Below are positions 51,986 through 60,529 of a stretch of 64,000 nucleotides of DNA, piece by piece. Under the pieces are notes generated by a model that made no database searches, was not told the DNA's origin, and was given only the letters and a program-made list of their open reading frames with translations. The stretch's first letter is position 1. Each line of letters begins with the position of its first letter. The DNA is from an uncultured Bacteroidales bacterium (lineage in GTDB: Bacteria > Bacteroidota > Bacteroidia > Bacteroidales > F082): assembly GCA_946408345.1 (NCBI GenBank), contig CAMJRR010000005.1, positions 62,001-126,000 of the forward strand. Reading direction: 5' to 3'. The translations under genes were made by a program, and so were the position numbers.

Positions 51986-51993
51986 TAATTTTG
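51986..51993 (+). promoter_or_regulatory. -7 box TAATTTTG for the flavodoxin gene
   Basis: TAATTTTG, 33 bases upstream of the ATG at 52027. Confidence 0.5.
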
Positions 51994-52026
51994 CAACTTC
52001 AATTAATACCAAAAATGTCATCAACA

Positions 52027-52647
52027 ATGAAGAAATTTGCATTCATCATGGTGCTTGCTGCCCTCGTCGGCTGCGGCAACGCACAAAACAAGAAAACCGA
52101 ACAAAGCGACGCCCTTCAACAAGCTCAGGGCTCAGCAACCGAAACTGAACAAACCCAACAAGAAACAACAATGAAAGCATTAGTGACTTACTTCTCGGCT
52201 TCGGGTGTCACCCGTAATGCCGCAAAACAAGTGGCCGACATCATCGGTGCCGACCTTTTTGAAATCACTCCCGAACAGCTCTACACCGACGCCGACCTCG
52301 ATTGGCGCGACAAACAATCACGCTCGACCATCGAGATGAACGACAAGAGCTCGCGTCCAGCCATCAAAGACGGTGGCAAGGTTGAGAACCTCGACCAATA
52401 TGATGTAGTCTATGTGGGCTTCCCCATTTGGTGGTACACCGCCCCGACCATCATCAACACCTTCATCGAGGCCAATGACTTTACAGGCAAGACCATCATT
52501 CCTTTCGCCACTTCGGGCGGTAGCAACATCAAGAAAGCTTGTGAAGACCTGCAAACCGCCTATCCGAACTACAAGTTTGGTGAAGGCAAGTTGCTCAACA
52601 GCATTGACAAGGCCGACATCGAGAAATGGGCTGCTGCGGTGAAATGA
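52027..52647 (+). CDS. Flavodoxin-like lipoprotein
   Basis: The product has 206 residues with a lipoprotein signal and lipobox Cys16 (MVLAALVGCGNAQ). A linker of about 35 residues (built partly from a family-2 repeat, DALQQAQGSAT) leads into a flavodoxin domain (MKALVTYFSASGVTRNAAKQ, the FMN phosphate-binding loop TYFSASGVT, VVYVGFPIWWYTAP). It resembles the flavodoxin_4 type. A membrane-attached redox role is inferred. The start at 52027 opens directly into the signal; an ATG at 52015 would add four residues. Confidence 0.82.
   Translation: MKKFAFIMVLAALVGCGNAQNKKTEQSDALQQAQGSATETEQTQQETTMKALVTYFSASGVTRNAAKQVADIIGADLFEITPEQLYTDADLDWRDKQSRSTIEMNDKSSRPAIKDGGKVENLDQYDVVYVGFPIWWYTAPTIINTFIEANDFTGKTIIPFATSGGSNIKKACEDLQTAYPNYKFGEGKLLNSIDKADIEKWAAAVK
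52108..52140 (+). repeat. Family-2 repeat inside the flavodoxin gene
   Basis: Core CCCTTCAACAAGCTCAGGG (52112-52130). Encodes the linker DALQQAQGSAT between the lipidation site and the flavodoxin domain. Confidence 0.7.
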
Positions 52648-52667
52648 TTTGATTTTTTGCGAATCCT

Positions 52668-52753
52668 TGTAGGGCTGTCACATTGAGGTAGCCGCCGTTC
52701 GTGCATTCGGGCCGAATGCAAGCCGGCGGTTGCCGTGATACGACAGCCCTACA
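52668..52753. repeat. GTAGGGCTGTC-family element, complete palindromic copy
   Basis: An 86-base element. The left arm TGTAGGGCTGTC (52668-52679) pairs with GACAGCCCTACA at the right end (52742-52753). An inner stretch of about 17 bases pairs imperfectly to GCC/GGC. The centre holds GCATTCGG-G-CCGAATGC, a nested palindrome. It looks like a small non-autonomous element (MITE-like), and lies between the convergent flavodoxin and DUF4249 genes. Confidence 0.75.
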
Positions 52754-52758
52754 TGTTT

Positions 52759-53778
52759 TTATTCCGACAACGGCAAGGCAAGCTCAATGATGTCGACAGC
52801 CCTACCGCCCACGATGCCATAGCCGTTGGTGACATTGGAATAGGTATGGATGGGTTCGGACAAGATTTGTAAATAATCATCGCCTTGGTTGCAGGTGTAC
52901 AGGTAGTTGTAGTATTCCTTTGAGAGGTGCTCCACCATGAAAGAAACCTTATAAAAGTCGGGGTCGAAATCTTCAGCCAACTCACAATCAAAGTAAAGCT
53001 CCACTTTTATGCGATAGGAACCACCGTCGAAGAGCCTGTCGGTGAACACACCCTCAGGACGGGTATCAAGGTCGCTGGCATCGATGAAATCATTCTCTGT
53101 CATCACAGGCTCAAAGATGGGATCATCATAGTCGAAACTGATATAACGCCTGTTTTGCCCCATCCACATGTTGCCACCACTGCTCGTGATGAGCCTGAAA
53201 TAGTCGGTCTTCCCTGGGTTGGGGTCGGTGATGGTAAAGGTCAAATCCATAGAACCACCTATTTCCAGAATGGTGGTGTCGGGCACATAGTCTTGGATTT
53301 CGTCATCATAGTAGGCCGGATGACTTGAATGCCATGTTTTCACTTCCACCTCCATTGGGCAATCCACAAATCTAGGCAAGGCGCTGGTCGTGCCTTCCAC
53401 ATCATCGTATCCTTTGGCCGAAGCCTTGATCTGGACAATGTCGCCCTCTTGGGGACGGTAGTCGTTGACAAGGTAGGGAACCAGTTGATAGGCATTCATT
53501 TCGTAATTGTGCCAAATGGTGTCGGCAGAAGGGATCAACTCGCCAATGTGGTTGCCGTTGACATAAAGCGAAGCCACGAGGTCATCGGGGGCCTGGGTGT
53601 TTTCGTCATAGTCCAAGAAGAAGTAGCTCTTGCTGATATAGGCTTTCACGGGTTCGTTGGTTCCCACGATGCTGTTGACGACCAGCTTAGGGTCGGTCTG
53701 CTCGCCATTGAATTCGATTTGCTTCTCGCAGGAGGCGAGGAGTATTGCGCTGATTGCTAATAATATGAATCGTTTCAT
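52759..53778 (-). CDS. DUF4249-type lipoprotein, copy 2
   Basis: The product has 339 residues with a lipoprotein signal (LAISAILLASCEKQ). It shares the DUF4249 layout with copy 1: KLVVNSIVGTNEPVKAYISK, LVASLYVNGNHIGEL, a central beta-rich domain and a C-terminal SEPIHTYSNVTNGYGIVGG, matching NLYSNVENGRGVFA of copy 1. The TonB receptor gene ends 6 bases upstream, so it is cotranscribed behind the receptor, opposite to the order at 28093-31395. Function is inferred only as receptor partner. Confidence 0.75.
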   Translation of the reverse strand: MKRFILLAISAILLASCEKQIEFNGEQTDPKLVVNSIVGTNEPVKAYISKSYFFLDYDENTQAPDDLVASLYVNGNHIGELIPSADTIWHNYEMNAYQLVPYLVNDYRPQEGDIVQIKASAKGYDDVEGTTSALPRFVDCPMEVEVKTWHSSHPAYYDDEIQDYVPDTTILEIGGSMDLTFTITDPNPGKTDYFRLITSSGGNMWMGQNRRYISFDYDDPIFEPVMTENDFIDASDLDTRPEGVFTDRLFDGGSYRIKVELYFDCELAEDFDPDFYKVSFMVEHLSKEYYNYLYTCNQGDDYLQILSEPIHTYSNVTNGYGIVGGRAVDIIELALPLSE

Positions 53779-53784
53779 GATTGT

Positions 53785-56193
53785 TCAGAATTTAAAGCTA
53801 TAACTCACTGAAGGAATAATTGGGAACAGGCTGGCCTGCATTAGAACTTTCTTCTCTTGAAGGGTGTTTTCGTCAAAGCCGTAACTTGTATACACTAAGA
53901 ACGGATTGTTGTGGTTGTAGGCGTTGTAGACGCTGAGGTTCCAGGTGCGGATGCCGTGTTTTTTCTGCTTATGGAAGTTCATGCTTACGTCGAGGCGGTG
54001 ATAATTGCCCATGCGGAAGTTGTTGCGTTCGAGGGCTTGGATGTAAGGGATGTAATCCCAGTCGGGTAGTCCTTCATAGATCTGGGTGCCAAGGGTGCCA
54101 CAATTACCGCTGCTGAATACCCAGGTGCCGCTAAGGTCGAAACGATCGCTGAACTTGTGCTGTACGGTGATGCTGAGGTCGTGGCGACGGTCGTATTTGG
54201 CGGGGAACACTTTGCCCTCGTTGATGGTCATGCCTTCGCGGTCGAACTGTCGCTTGGCATGTGCCCAGGTGTAGCCAATCCAGCCTGTGGTCTTACCGAA
54301 GCTACGCTGCACGAGAAACTCAACGCCGTATGCCCAACCTTTGCCAAGGCACACCTTGTTCTCCCAAGTCTCTGACGAGCCGAAGAACGAGGCACCGTCT
54401 TTATATTCCAAAAGGTTGTCCATGACCTTGTAATAGCCTTCGAGCGAGATGTCAAAGAGACGTGGCAGTTCATAGAAGGCGCCCAGCGACACTTGATGGG
54501 CGTTCATCGGGACGATGTTTTTCGTCACGGGAACCCAAAGGTCGGTGGGCAGGCTGAGACTGCTGTTGGAGAGCAGGTGGACATATTGCGTCATATAGGC
54601 ATAGCCCGCCTTAAGCGAGAGGTTGGAGGCCAGCATCACACTGGTGCTGAGACGCGGCTGCACGCTTTGGTAGGTCTTGCCTTCGACTGTGAAGGTGGAG
54701 TAATGCACACCAGCGTTCACGCGGAAGATGTCGCCCAAGGTCATGTTGTCCTCGGCATAGAGCGCGGTTTCGTGGGCGAAGACGTTGGATGAGCCGACGA
54801 TGGTGTCGACGTTGAAGTCGCCACTGTTGATTTTCAGCGACTGCACCTCGGGACGGAACTGGTGGTAGGTGTAGCTGCCGCCAAAACGGATCTCATGGTT
54901 AGGCAAGGGCGTGTAATCGAAGTCGACTTTGGCGGTCAGGTCGTTGATGCCCGATTTGTAGGCCATGTTATACCCGTTAAAGACAACGTTTTGGTAATTC
55001 TGATAGCTTGCCTCTTCTTTGATTTCCATGCCGAGGTTGTGACGGTATTGCGTGTAGTTGACCGAGGCATCCATGAAGAGTTGTTGCGACATGACATGGT
55101 TCCAGCGAAGGGCCGACACTTTGTTGCCCCATTTCCAGTTGAGGCCCATATTGTCGGTGTATTGGACGTCATCATAGGCATAGTCCCTGTATTTCACCCC
55201 GAAATAGATGGCGTCGTCACCCGAATAGAAGCTCAGATAAAGACGGTCCTTGTCGGAAATCTTCCAGTTGAGCTTGCCGTTGAAGTCGTAGAAATAGTAT
55301 CCAGCCTTGAGTTTGCTCATGTCATCCTGGTAGCGTCGTGCAATCCAGAGGGCGGGCTTCATCAACAAGTCGCTGTAGGTGCGACGGAAGGAGAGGTTGA
55401 ATGAGAGCTTGTCCTTCACGATGGGGCCTTCGAAGTTGAGTTTGGAAGAAATCAGTCCTACGCTCACGTTGCCATGGTATTGCTGCATGTCGCCTTCCTT
55501 CATGCGGATGTCGACCACCGACGAGAGGCGTCCTCCGAAATGTGCTGGGAAGCTGCCTTTGTACAAGGTGACATTCTTCAAGGCATCGGGGTTGAAGACG
55601 GAGAAGAAACCCATCATGTGGTTGACATTGTAGACGGGAACGCCATCGAGGAGCAAAAGGTTCTCGTCGGGGCCACCGCCGCGCACGTACATACCAGCCG
55701 AGCCTTCCGAGCCGTTCTGCACGCCAGGCAGCAATTGGATGGCTTTCAGCACGTCGGCCTCGCCAAAAAGAGTCGGGATGCTCTTGATCTGCTGTACGGG
55801 TAGTTCTATCACGCTCATCTGTGGACTGCGTGCGCTCACTGTGGCACGTGTGCCTTCCACCACCACCTCGTCCAAGGTCGTATTGGTTTCGAGCATAAAG
55901 TTGAGGCTAAGGTTTTCCTTCAGGTCGAGGGCCTTATTCTGTTGCGTATAGCCAACATAAGAGATTTGCAAATCAACCTCACCTTGATTAAGTGTGAGTG
56001 TATAAAATCCGTAACTATTTGTTGCACAACCTTTCCCTGAGTTTTTGTCGAAGACGGTCGCCCCGATGAGCGTCTCCTTGCTGGCGGCATCCATCACGTA
56101 GCCGCTGATCGTCCGCTTCTGAGCGAGTGCAGGCACACATGTCAACATGAAGCCGATGGCAATAAACCATCGGCAGAAAAATGAAGGTTTCAT
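53785..56193 (-). CDS. TonB-dependent receptor with carboxypeptidase-regulatory-like N-domain, copy 2
   Basis: The product has 802 residues with a signal peptide (to about residue 24, ALAQKR). A carboxypeptidase-regulatory-like domain (TISGYVMDAASKETLIGATV) precedes the plug (LFGEADVLKAIQLLPGVQ, YVRGGGPDENLLLLDGVPVY). The beta-barrel ends PSVSYSFKF with a terminal Phe. It is clearly related to the receptor at 29053, but the loops differ. The ligand is unknown. No -7 box is evident just upstream; a palindromic hairpin (56290-56362) separates it from the S41 gene. Confidence 0.88.
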   Translation of the reverse strand: MKPSFFCRWFIAIGFMLTCVPALAQKRTISGYVMDAASKETLIGATVFDKNSGKGCATNSYGFYTLTLNQGEVDLQISYVGYTQQNKALDLKENLSLNFMLETNTTLDEVVVEGTRATVSARSPQMSVIELPVQQIKSIPTLFGEADVLKAIQLLPGVQNGSEGSAGMYVRGGGPDENLLLLDGVPVYNVNHMMGFFSVFNPDALKNVTLYKGSFPAHFGGRLSSVVDIRMKEGDMQQYHGNVSVGLISSKLNFEGPIVKDKLSFNLSFRRTYSDLLMKPALWIARRYQDDMSKLKAGYYFYDFNGKLNWKISDKDRLYLSFYSGDDAIYFGVKYRDYAYDDVQYTDNMGLNWKWGNKVSALRWNHVMSQQLFMDASVNYTQYRHNLGMEIKEEASYQNYQNVVFNGYNMAYKSGINDLTAKVDFDYTPLPNHEIRFGGSYTYHQFRPEVQSLKINSGDFNVDTIVGSSNVFAHETALYAEDNMTLGDIFRVNAGVHYSTFTVEGKTYQSVQPRLSTSVMLASNLSLKAGYAYMTQYVHLLSNSSLSLPTDLWVPVTKNIVPMNAHQVSLGAFYELPRLFDISLEGYYKVMDNLLEYKDGASFFGSSETWENKVCLGKGWAYGVEFLVQRSFGKTTGWIGYTWAHAKRQFDREGMTINEGKVFPAKYDRRHDLSITVQHKFSDRFDLSGTWVFSSGNCGTLGTQIYEGLPDWDYIPYIQALERNNFRMGNYHRLDVSMNFHKQKKHGIRTWNLSVYNAYNHNNPFLVYTSYGFDENTLQEKKVLMQASLFPIIPSVSYSFKF

Positions 56194-56289
56194 AGAACTA
56201 ACTTTAATGTGTCAATTTGCCACTTTAACGGCAACAATTCTTATTTATTGCAAAAATGAAGAAAAATATCGTCTTCTGTATCTCGCAAC

Positions 56290-56362
56290 ACATTGTCCTT
56301 GTCTGCGTCTCGCAGACGAAAAAAGGATTACTTTGTCTGCGAGACGCAGACAATGACAATGT
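56290..56362. terminator. Long palindrome with self-folding arms, terminator of the S41 gene
   Basis: TTGTCTGCGTCTCGCAGAC (56299-56317) and GTCTGCGAGACGCAGACAA (56335-56353) are perfectly complementary over 19 bp. One mismatch further out, ACATTGTC/GACAATGT adds 8 bp. Each arm contains its own small hairpin (GTCTGCG/CGCAGAC). The outer edge meets the stop codon of the S41 gene. Confidence 0.8.
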
Positions 56363-57390
56363 TATTGCATAATCCAGTCTGCTGCCGTCTCAATCACGTT
56401 GTCAATGCCTTGGGCAGTGCAGGCAGGGTCGAGGAGGACGCGCGTATCGGGCGGCACACCGTTTTCGTAATTCTGTCCGTCAAGGGCAATGGTACGCGTT
56501 ACACTGAAACGATAGGACCAGCCGTTGGGCAAAACGCCCCCGTTAGGAACACCCAAACCACCGCCCGAATAGTCGCCAAAGAGACGAAGATTATCGTAAG
56601 CCTGCGTGCAAATGGCAAAGAATGACGTCGCACTATAGGAGCCACGGTCGATGAGCACAGCTACAGGTTTGGTGTAAGGATTTTGACCTAAAAGGCTGCT
56701 ATCGGCGGCATACACCGTCACGGCTTCAGCAAAATCATCATGCCCAGGGCCTGATTTTACTTGGGTCTTGTACAAAGGCTGATGGTGGTTGTCGAAAATG
56801 CTGAGTAAAGTGGCAATATTGCTCATGGAACCGCCGCCATTTTGACGCAAGTCAAGGATAATGCCACGACAAGATTTGTAATACTTCAGCAAATACTTTA
56901 ATACTGACTCGTTGACATCATCAGAAAACGAGGAATAACGTAAATAAGCAACTTGGCCATCACGGATAGCATTGTGTTTGAAACTTCCCGTAGTGTGATG
57001 ATTGACCGTCAAATAATGCAGCAAAACGACTTCGGTATTGATGTTTTTCTCAGCATACATTTTGTAATAAACAGAGTCGTTACGAGACACATCGAAACCT
57101 GAAATCAAGTTGGTGTGACCATCGCGTAAGGTATTGAGCATGGCGGCGCACACACGGAAAAGACTGTCGTTCTTTAAGTCGTCATTGATTTTGGGTCGAT
57201 ACTCCTCGCGTACCGAGTCCCAATTGATGCCTTTCACGTCGAAAAAAGTATAGTTTCTGTCGACTTGGTTCCAAAGATAATCGAACACGTTGACGGGATT
57301 CTTGGGCTCGTCTTGCTCCATAAAGGCGCGCTCACAAGAGGTAAAGACAAAGGCCAAAAGGCCAAAAATGAAAAGATATGTTTTCTTCAT
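56362..57390 (-). CDS. S41-family peptidase lipoprotein
   Basis: The product has 342 residues with a lipoprotein signal (LLAFVFTSCERA). The S41 (C-terminal processing peptidase type) catalytic core is visible: LRYSSFSDDVNE, IILDLRQNGGGSMSNI, then the nucleophile serine in VLIDRGSYSATSFFA and the GDYSGGGLGVPNGG region. An N-terminal helical domain (FDYLWNQVDRNYTFFD) is common in Bacteroidota members; no clear PDZ domain is seen. It sits 8 bases downstream of a barrel-protein gene and is likely cotranscribed with it. The substrate is unknown. Confidence 0.85.
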   Translation of the reverse strand: MKKTYLFIFGLLAFVFTSCERAFMEQDEPKNPVNVFDYLWNQVDRNYTFFDVKGINWDSVREEYRPKINDDLKNDSLFRVCAAMLNTLRDGHTNLISGFDVSRNDSVYYKMYAEKNINTEVVLLHYLTVNHHTTGSFKHNAIRDGQVAYLRYSSFSDDVNESVLKYLLKYYKSCRGIILDLRQNGGGSMSNIATLLSIFDNHHQPLYKTQVKSGPGHDDFAEAVTVYAADSSLLGQNPYTKPVAVLIDRGSYSATSFFAICTQAYDNLRLFGDYSGGGLGVPNGGVLPNGWSYRFSVTRTIALDGQNYENGVPPDTRVLLDPACTAQGIDNVIETAADWIMQ

Positions 57391-57398
57391 GGCTATAA

Positions 57399-58265
57399 TC
57401 AGTTGACTCTATACATAAAGGATAAGTTGATGGAATGCAGGGCATTGTCGTAATGATAGGCTCCCTTTTTGCCTGTCGTAAGGTAGTCCCAGCGGTAAGA
57501 AAGACCGATACGATTGTCGTTGCGCAGGTTCAAATAAAGTCCCAACTCGGTGCTTGCCCCAGGGAAGAACTTGGCGAAAGTATCGCTGCTCTCCAACCAG
57601 GCATTCTCATTGATGGTCGGGTTGCCGATATAAGCATAGCCGGGACGGTTCACGACACCCGCAATAGGGAGGCTCAGCTTGCCGTATGCAGTCAACCAAT
57701 GATGTGACATGGCGCGGTTGAAGGCAAAATCATATTTCAGCATTCCTGTAGCGCAAAAGTTGCCAAATAATGAAACGCTCGATGCGGCATTCATCAGCAG
57801 GGGAATGTCCTTCATATCGACGAAGGTCTGCAATTGGCCTCCTACCCAATAATGCCAGCGGTTTTTCGGTGAATCGTGAAAACGGTAAAGGAATTCTGTC
57901 GTTAGGTTGACATCAGTGGAAGAACCGTTGACATTCGATAACAAATTGTAAAAGAATTGGACTTCTTGGCCTATATGAAAACGCCCCCACTCTATGGTAA
58001 TTCCTCCTATTGCATTCGCTCCAAAGCCTGTATAACGGAAAGGGATGGTGCCTTTATCGAAACAATCGGCATAATTCGCGCCTACAGAAAAACCCAACCA
58101 GATGGGCACTTTGCTCTGCGTAGGATTGTTTAATTGTGGTCTCAACGATTGGAATTCTGGGGCAATTATGGGGATACTTGTCGAGTCTTCGCGAATGGGT
58201 TGTTGGGCGAAAGTTTGTGTTGCCATCAGCGTGACAACCAATAGAATAAGGTGTTTGAAGTTCAT
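57399..58265 (-). CDS. Probable outer-membrane beta-barrel protein
   Basis: The product has 288 residues with signal peptide MNFKHLILLVVTLMATQTFAQ. The sequence alternates aromatic and small residues in short strands (PIWLGFSVGANYADCF, IEWGRFHIGQEVQFFY, TELGLYLNLRNDNRIGLSYR), ending INLSFMYRVN, which fits a barrel of about 10-12 strands. The start at 58265 was chosen because it opens directly into the signal peptide; a longer frame would add 22 basic residues. The S41 peptidase gene follows after 8 bases. I cannot name the family. Confidence 0.65.
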   Translation of the reverse strand: MNFKHLILLVVTLMATQTFAQQPIREDSTSIPIIAPEFQSLRPQLNNPTQSKVPIWLGFSVGANYADCFDKGTIPFRYTGFGANAIGGITIEWGRFHIGQEVQFFYNLLSNVNGSSTDVNLTTEFLYRFHDSPKNRWHYWVGGQLQTFVDMKDIPLLMNAASSVSLFGNFCATGMLKYDFAFNRAMSHHWLTAYGKLSLPIAGVVNRPGYAYIGNPTINENAWLESSDTFAKFFPGASTELGLYLNLRNDNRIGLSYRWDYLTTGKKGAYHYDNALHSINLSFMYRVN

Positions 58266-58369
58266 AGTTACTCGAAAACGATGTGATTTCAGCCCGCGAA
58301 GATACCGTATTTTCGGCTTTCCCACCAACAATTCAACAAATAATCACTTCAACAATCAACAAATATTCC

Positions 58370-58377
58370 TACCTTTG
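58370..58377 (+). promoter_or_regulatory. -7 box TACCTTTG for metG
   Basis: TACCTTTG, 26 bases upstream of the ATG at 58404. Confidence 0.55.
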
Positions 58378-58403
58378 CACCCGTTTTTCAAAATCATAAA
58401 ACT

Positions 58404-60464
58404 ATGGAATCAACGAACAAACACTTCAAGCGTTACACAGTAACCACGGCCTTGCCTTATGCCAACGGCCCCGTCCACATCGGTCACCTTGCCGGCGTCT
58501 ATATCCCTGCCGACACCTATGTCCGCTATCTGCGAATGCGTGGCGAGGACGTCCTGTTTGTCGGTGGTTCCGACGAGCACGGCGTGCCGATTACCATCAA
58601 AGCTGAGAAGGAAGGCTGCACGCCTCAAGACATCGTGGACCGCTATCACGAGATCATCAAGAAGTCGTTCGAGGAGTTGGGTATCAGCTACGATATCTAT
58701 TCGCGTACTTCTTCGAAGATGCACCGTGCCACGGCTCAAGAATTCTTCAAGAAACTCTATGACGAAGGAAAGTTCATCGAGAAGGAGACCGAGCAATACT
58801 TCGATCCCGAACGTCAGAAGTTCCTTTCCGACAGATATATCGTGGGCACTTGTCCGAAATGCGGCGCCGACGGCGCTTACGGCGACCAATGTGAGAAATG
58901 CGGCTCATCCTTGAGCCCCGACGAACTCATCAACCCGCACTCGCAACTCAGCGGCGCGGCTTTGGTGAAGAAGCCAACCAAGCACTGGTACCTGCCTCTC
59001 GACCAATACGAGCCTTGGCTCCGTGAATGGATCCTCGAAGGCCATAAGGAGTGGAAGAGCAACGTCTACGGCCAGGTGAAGAGCTGGCTCGACGGCGGCT
59101 TGCAACCTCGCGCCGTCACCCGCGACCTCGACTGGGGTGTTCCCGTCCCGATTGAGGGTGCCGAGGGCAAGGTGCTGTATGTTTGGTTCGATGCCCCCAT
59201 CGGCTACATCTCCAATACCAAGGAAATCTGCGAACAACGCGGCGACGATTGGGAGAAATGGTGGAAAGACCCCGAGACCAAGCTGGTGCATTTCATCGGC
59301 AAGGATAACATCGTGTTCCACTGCATCATCTTCCCCTGCATGATGAAAGCCTACGGCGACTATATCATGCCCGACAACGTTCCCGCCAACGAGTTCCTCA
59401 ACCTCGAGAACGACAAGATCTCAACCTCGCGCAACTGGGCCGTGTGGCTGCACGAATACCTGCAGGAGTTCCCTGGCAAGCAGGATGTGCTGCGTTATGT
59501 GCTTACCGCCAACGCTCCCGAGACTAAGGACAACAACTTCACTTGGAAGGACTATCAGGACCGCAACAACAATGAATTGTTGGCCATCTTCGGCAATTTC
59601 GTCAACCGTACATTGGTCTTGACCCATAAATATTATGAAGGTGCCGTGCCTGCTTTGGGCAACCTCAACGACACCGACAAGACTGTCATCGAGGAGATGA
59701 ACGCCTATCCTGCAAAGATTGGCCATCTGCTGGATACTTACAAGTTCCGCGAGGCCCTCTCCGAACTGATGAACCTGGCCCGTCTGGGCAACAAATACCT
59801 CACCGACAACGAGCCTTGGAAGCAAATCAAGACCGACCCCGAGCGCGTGAAGACCGTGATGGCCCTCAGTTTGCAGATTGTGGCACACTTGGCCATTTTG
59901 AGCGAGCCTTTCCTGCCTTTCAGCGCGAAGAAATTGCAACAGATGATTGGTCTGGAAGTGAAGGGTTGGAATGATGCCGAGAACACCGTTCTGCTGCCTG
60001 AAGGCCATGTCATCAACCAACCTGAACTGCTGTTTGAGAAGGTCGAGGACAGTGTGGTCGCCGCACAATTGCAGAAGTTGGAGGACACCAAGAAAGCCAA
60101 CCAACTGAACGCTTGGAAGCCTGCCGAGGTGAAGCAAAACGTCAGCTTCGACGACTTCATGAAGGTCGACATCCGTGTGGGCACCATCCTTGAGTGCTGC
60201 AAGGTGCCGAAGGCCGACAAGTTGCTCCAGTTCCTCATCGACGACGGCATGAACAAACGCACCATCGTGAGCGGCATCGCCAAGTATTATACTGAGCCTG
60301 AAAAGCTGGTCGGCAAGCAAGTGTGCTTCATCGCCAACTTCGAACCGCGCAAGCTCAAGGGCGTAGTCAGCGAGGGCATGATCCTCTCTGCTGAGGATAA
60401 GGACGGTCGACTTGTGCTGCTAACCCCGAGCGACTTGGTCACGCCAGGATGTAGCGTTGGATGA
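58404..60464 (+). CDS. metG: Methionyl-tRNA synthetase
   Basis: The enzyme charges tRNA-Met. The 686-residue product is class I: HIGH-type [14 protein letters not shown], a zinc knuckle with four cysteines ([20 protein letters not shown]), and a KMSKS-type loop [13 protein letters not shown]. The C-terminal domain from about residue 570 ([39 protein letters not shown]) is the Trbp111-like tRNA-binding/dimerisation module. Length is normal for the long form. The RluA-type gene follows after 65 bases on the same strand. Confidence 0.97.
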   Translation: MESTNKHFKRYTVTTALPYANGPVHIGHLAGVYIPADTYVRYLRMRGEDVLFVGGSDEHGVPITIKAEKEGCTPQDIVDRYHEIIKKSFEELGISYDIYSRTSSKMHRATAQEFFKKLYDEGKFIEKETEQYFDPERQKFLSDRYIVGTCPKCGADGAYGDQCEKCGSSLSPDELINPHSQLSGAALVKKPTKHWYLPLDQYEPWLREWILEGHKEWKSNVYGQVKSWLDGGLQPRAVTRDLDWGVPVPIEGAEGKVLYVWFDAPIGYISNTKEICEQRGDDWEKWWKDPETKLVHFIGKDNIVFHCIIFPCMMKAYGDYIMPDNVPANEFLNLENDKISTSRNWAVWLHEYLQEFPGKQDVLRYVLTANAPETKDNNFTWKDYQDRNNNELLAIFGNFVNRTLVLTHKYYEGAVPALGNLNDTDKTVIEEMNAYPAKIGHLLDTYKFREALSELMNLARLGNKYLTDNEPWKQIKTDPERVKTVMALSLQIVAHLAILSEPFLPFSAKKLQQMIGLEVKGWNDAENTVLLPEGHVINQPELLFEKVEDSVVAAQLQKLEDTKKANQLNAWKPAEVKQNVSFDDFMKVDIRVGTILECCKVPKADKLLQFLIDDGMNKRTIVSGIAKYYTEPEKLVGKQVCFIANFEPRKLKGVVSEGMILSAEDKDGRLVLLTPSDLVTPGCSVG

Positions 60465-60475
60465 TTTTCTGTCAT

Positions 60476-60513
60476 CCCCTATACAGGGGTTGCAGGCGCT
60501 GATGTCACCTGCA
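60476..60513 (+). repeat. Two small hairpins between metG and the rluA-type gene
   Basis: CCCCT/AGGGG (60476-60480 with 60485-60489) and TGCAGG/CCTGCA (60491-60496 with 60508-60513). No T run follows; they may be a degraded repeat or an mRNA-processing signal. Confidence 0.45.
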
Positions 60514-60529
60514 CTTAAAGCAAACGACC

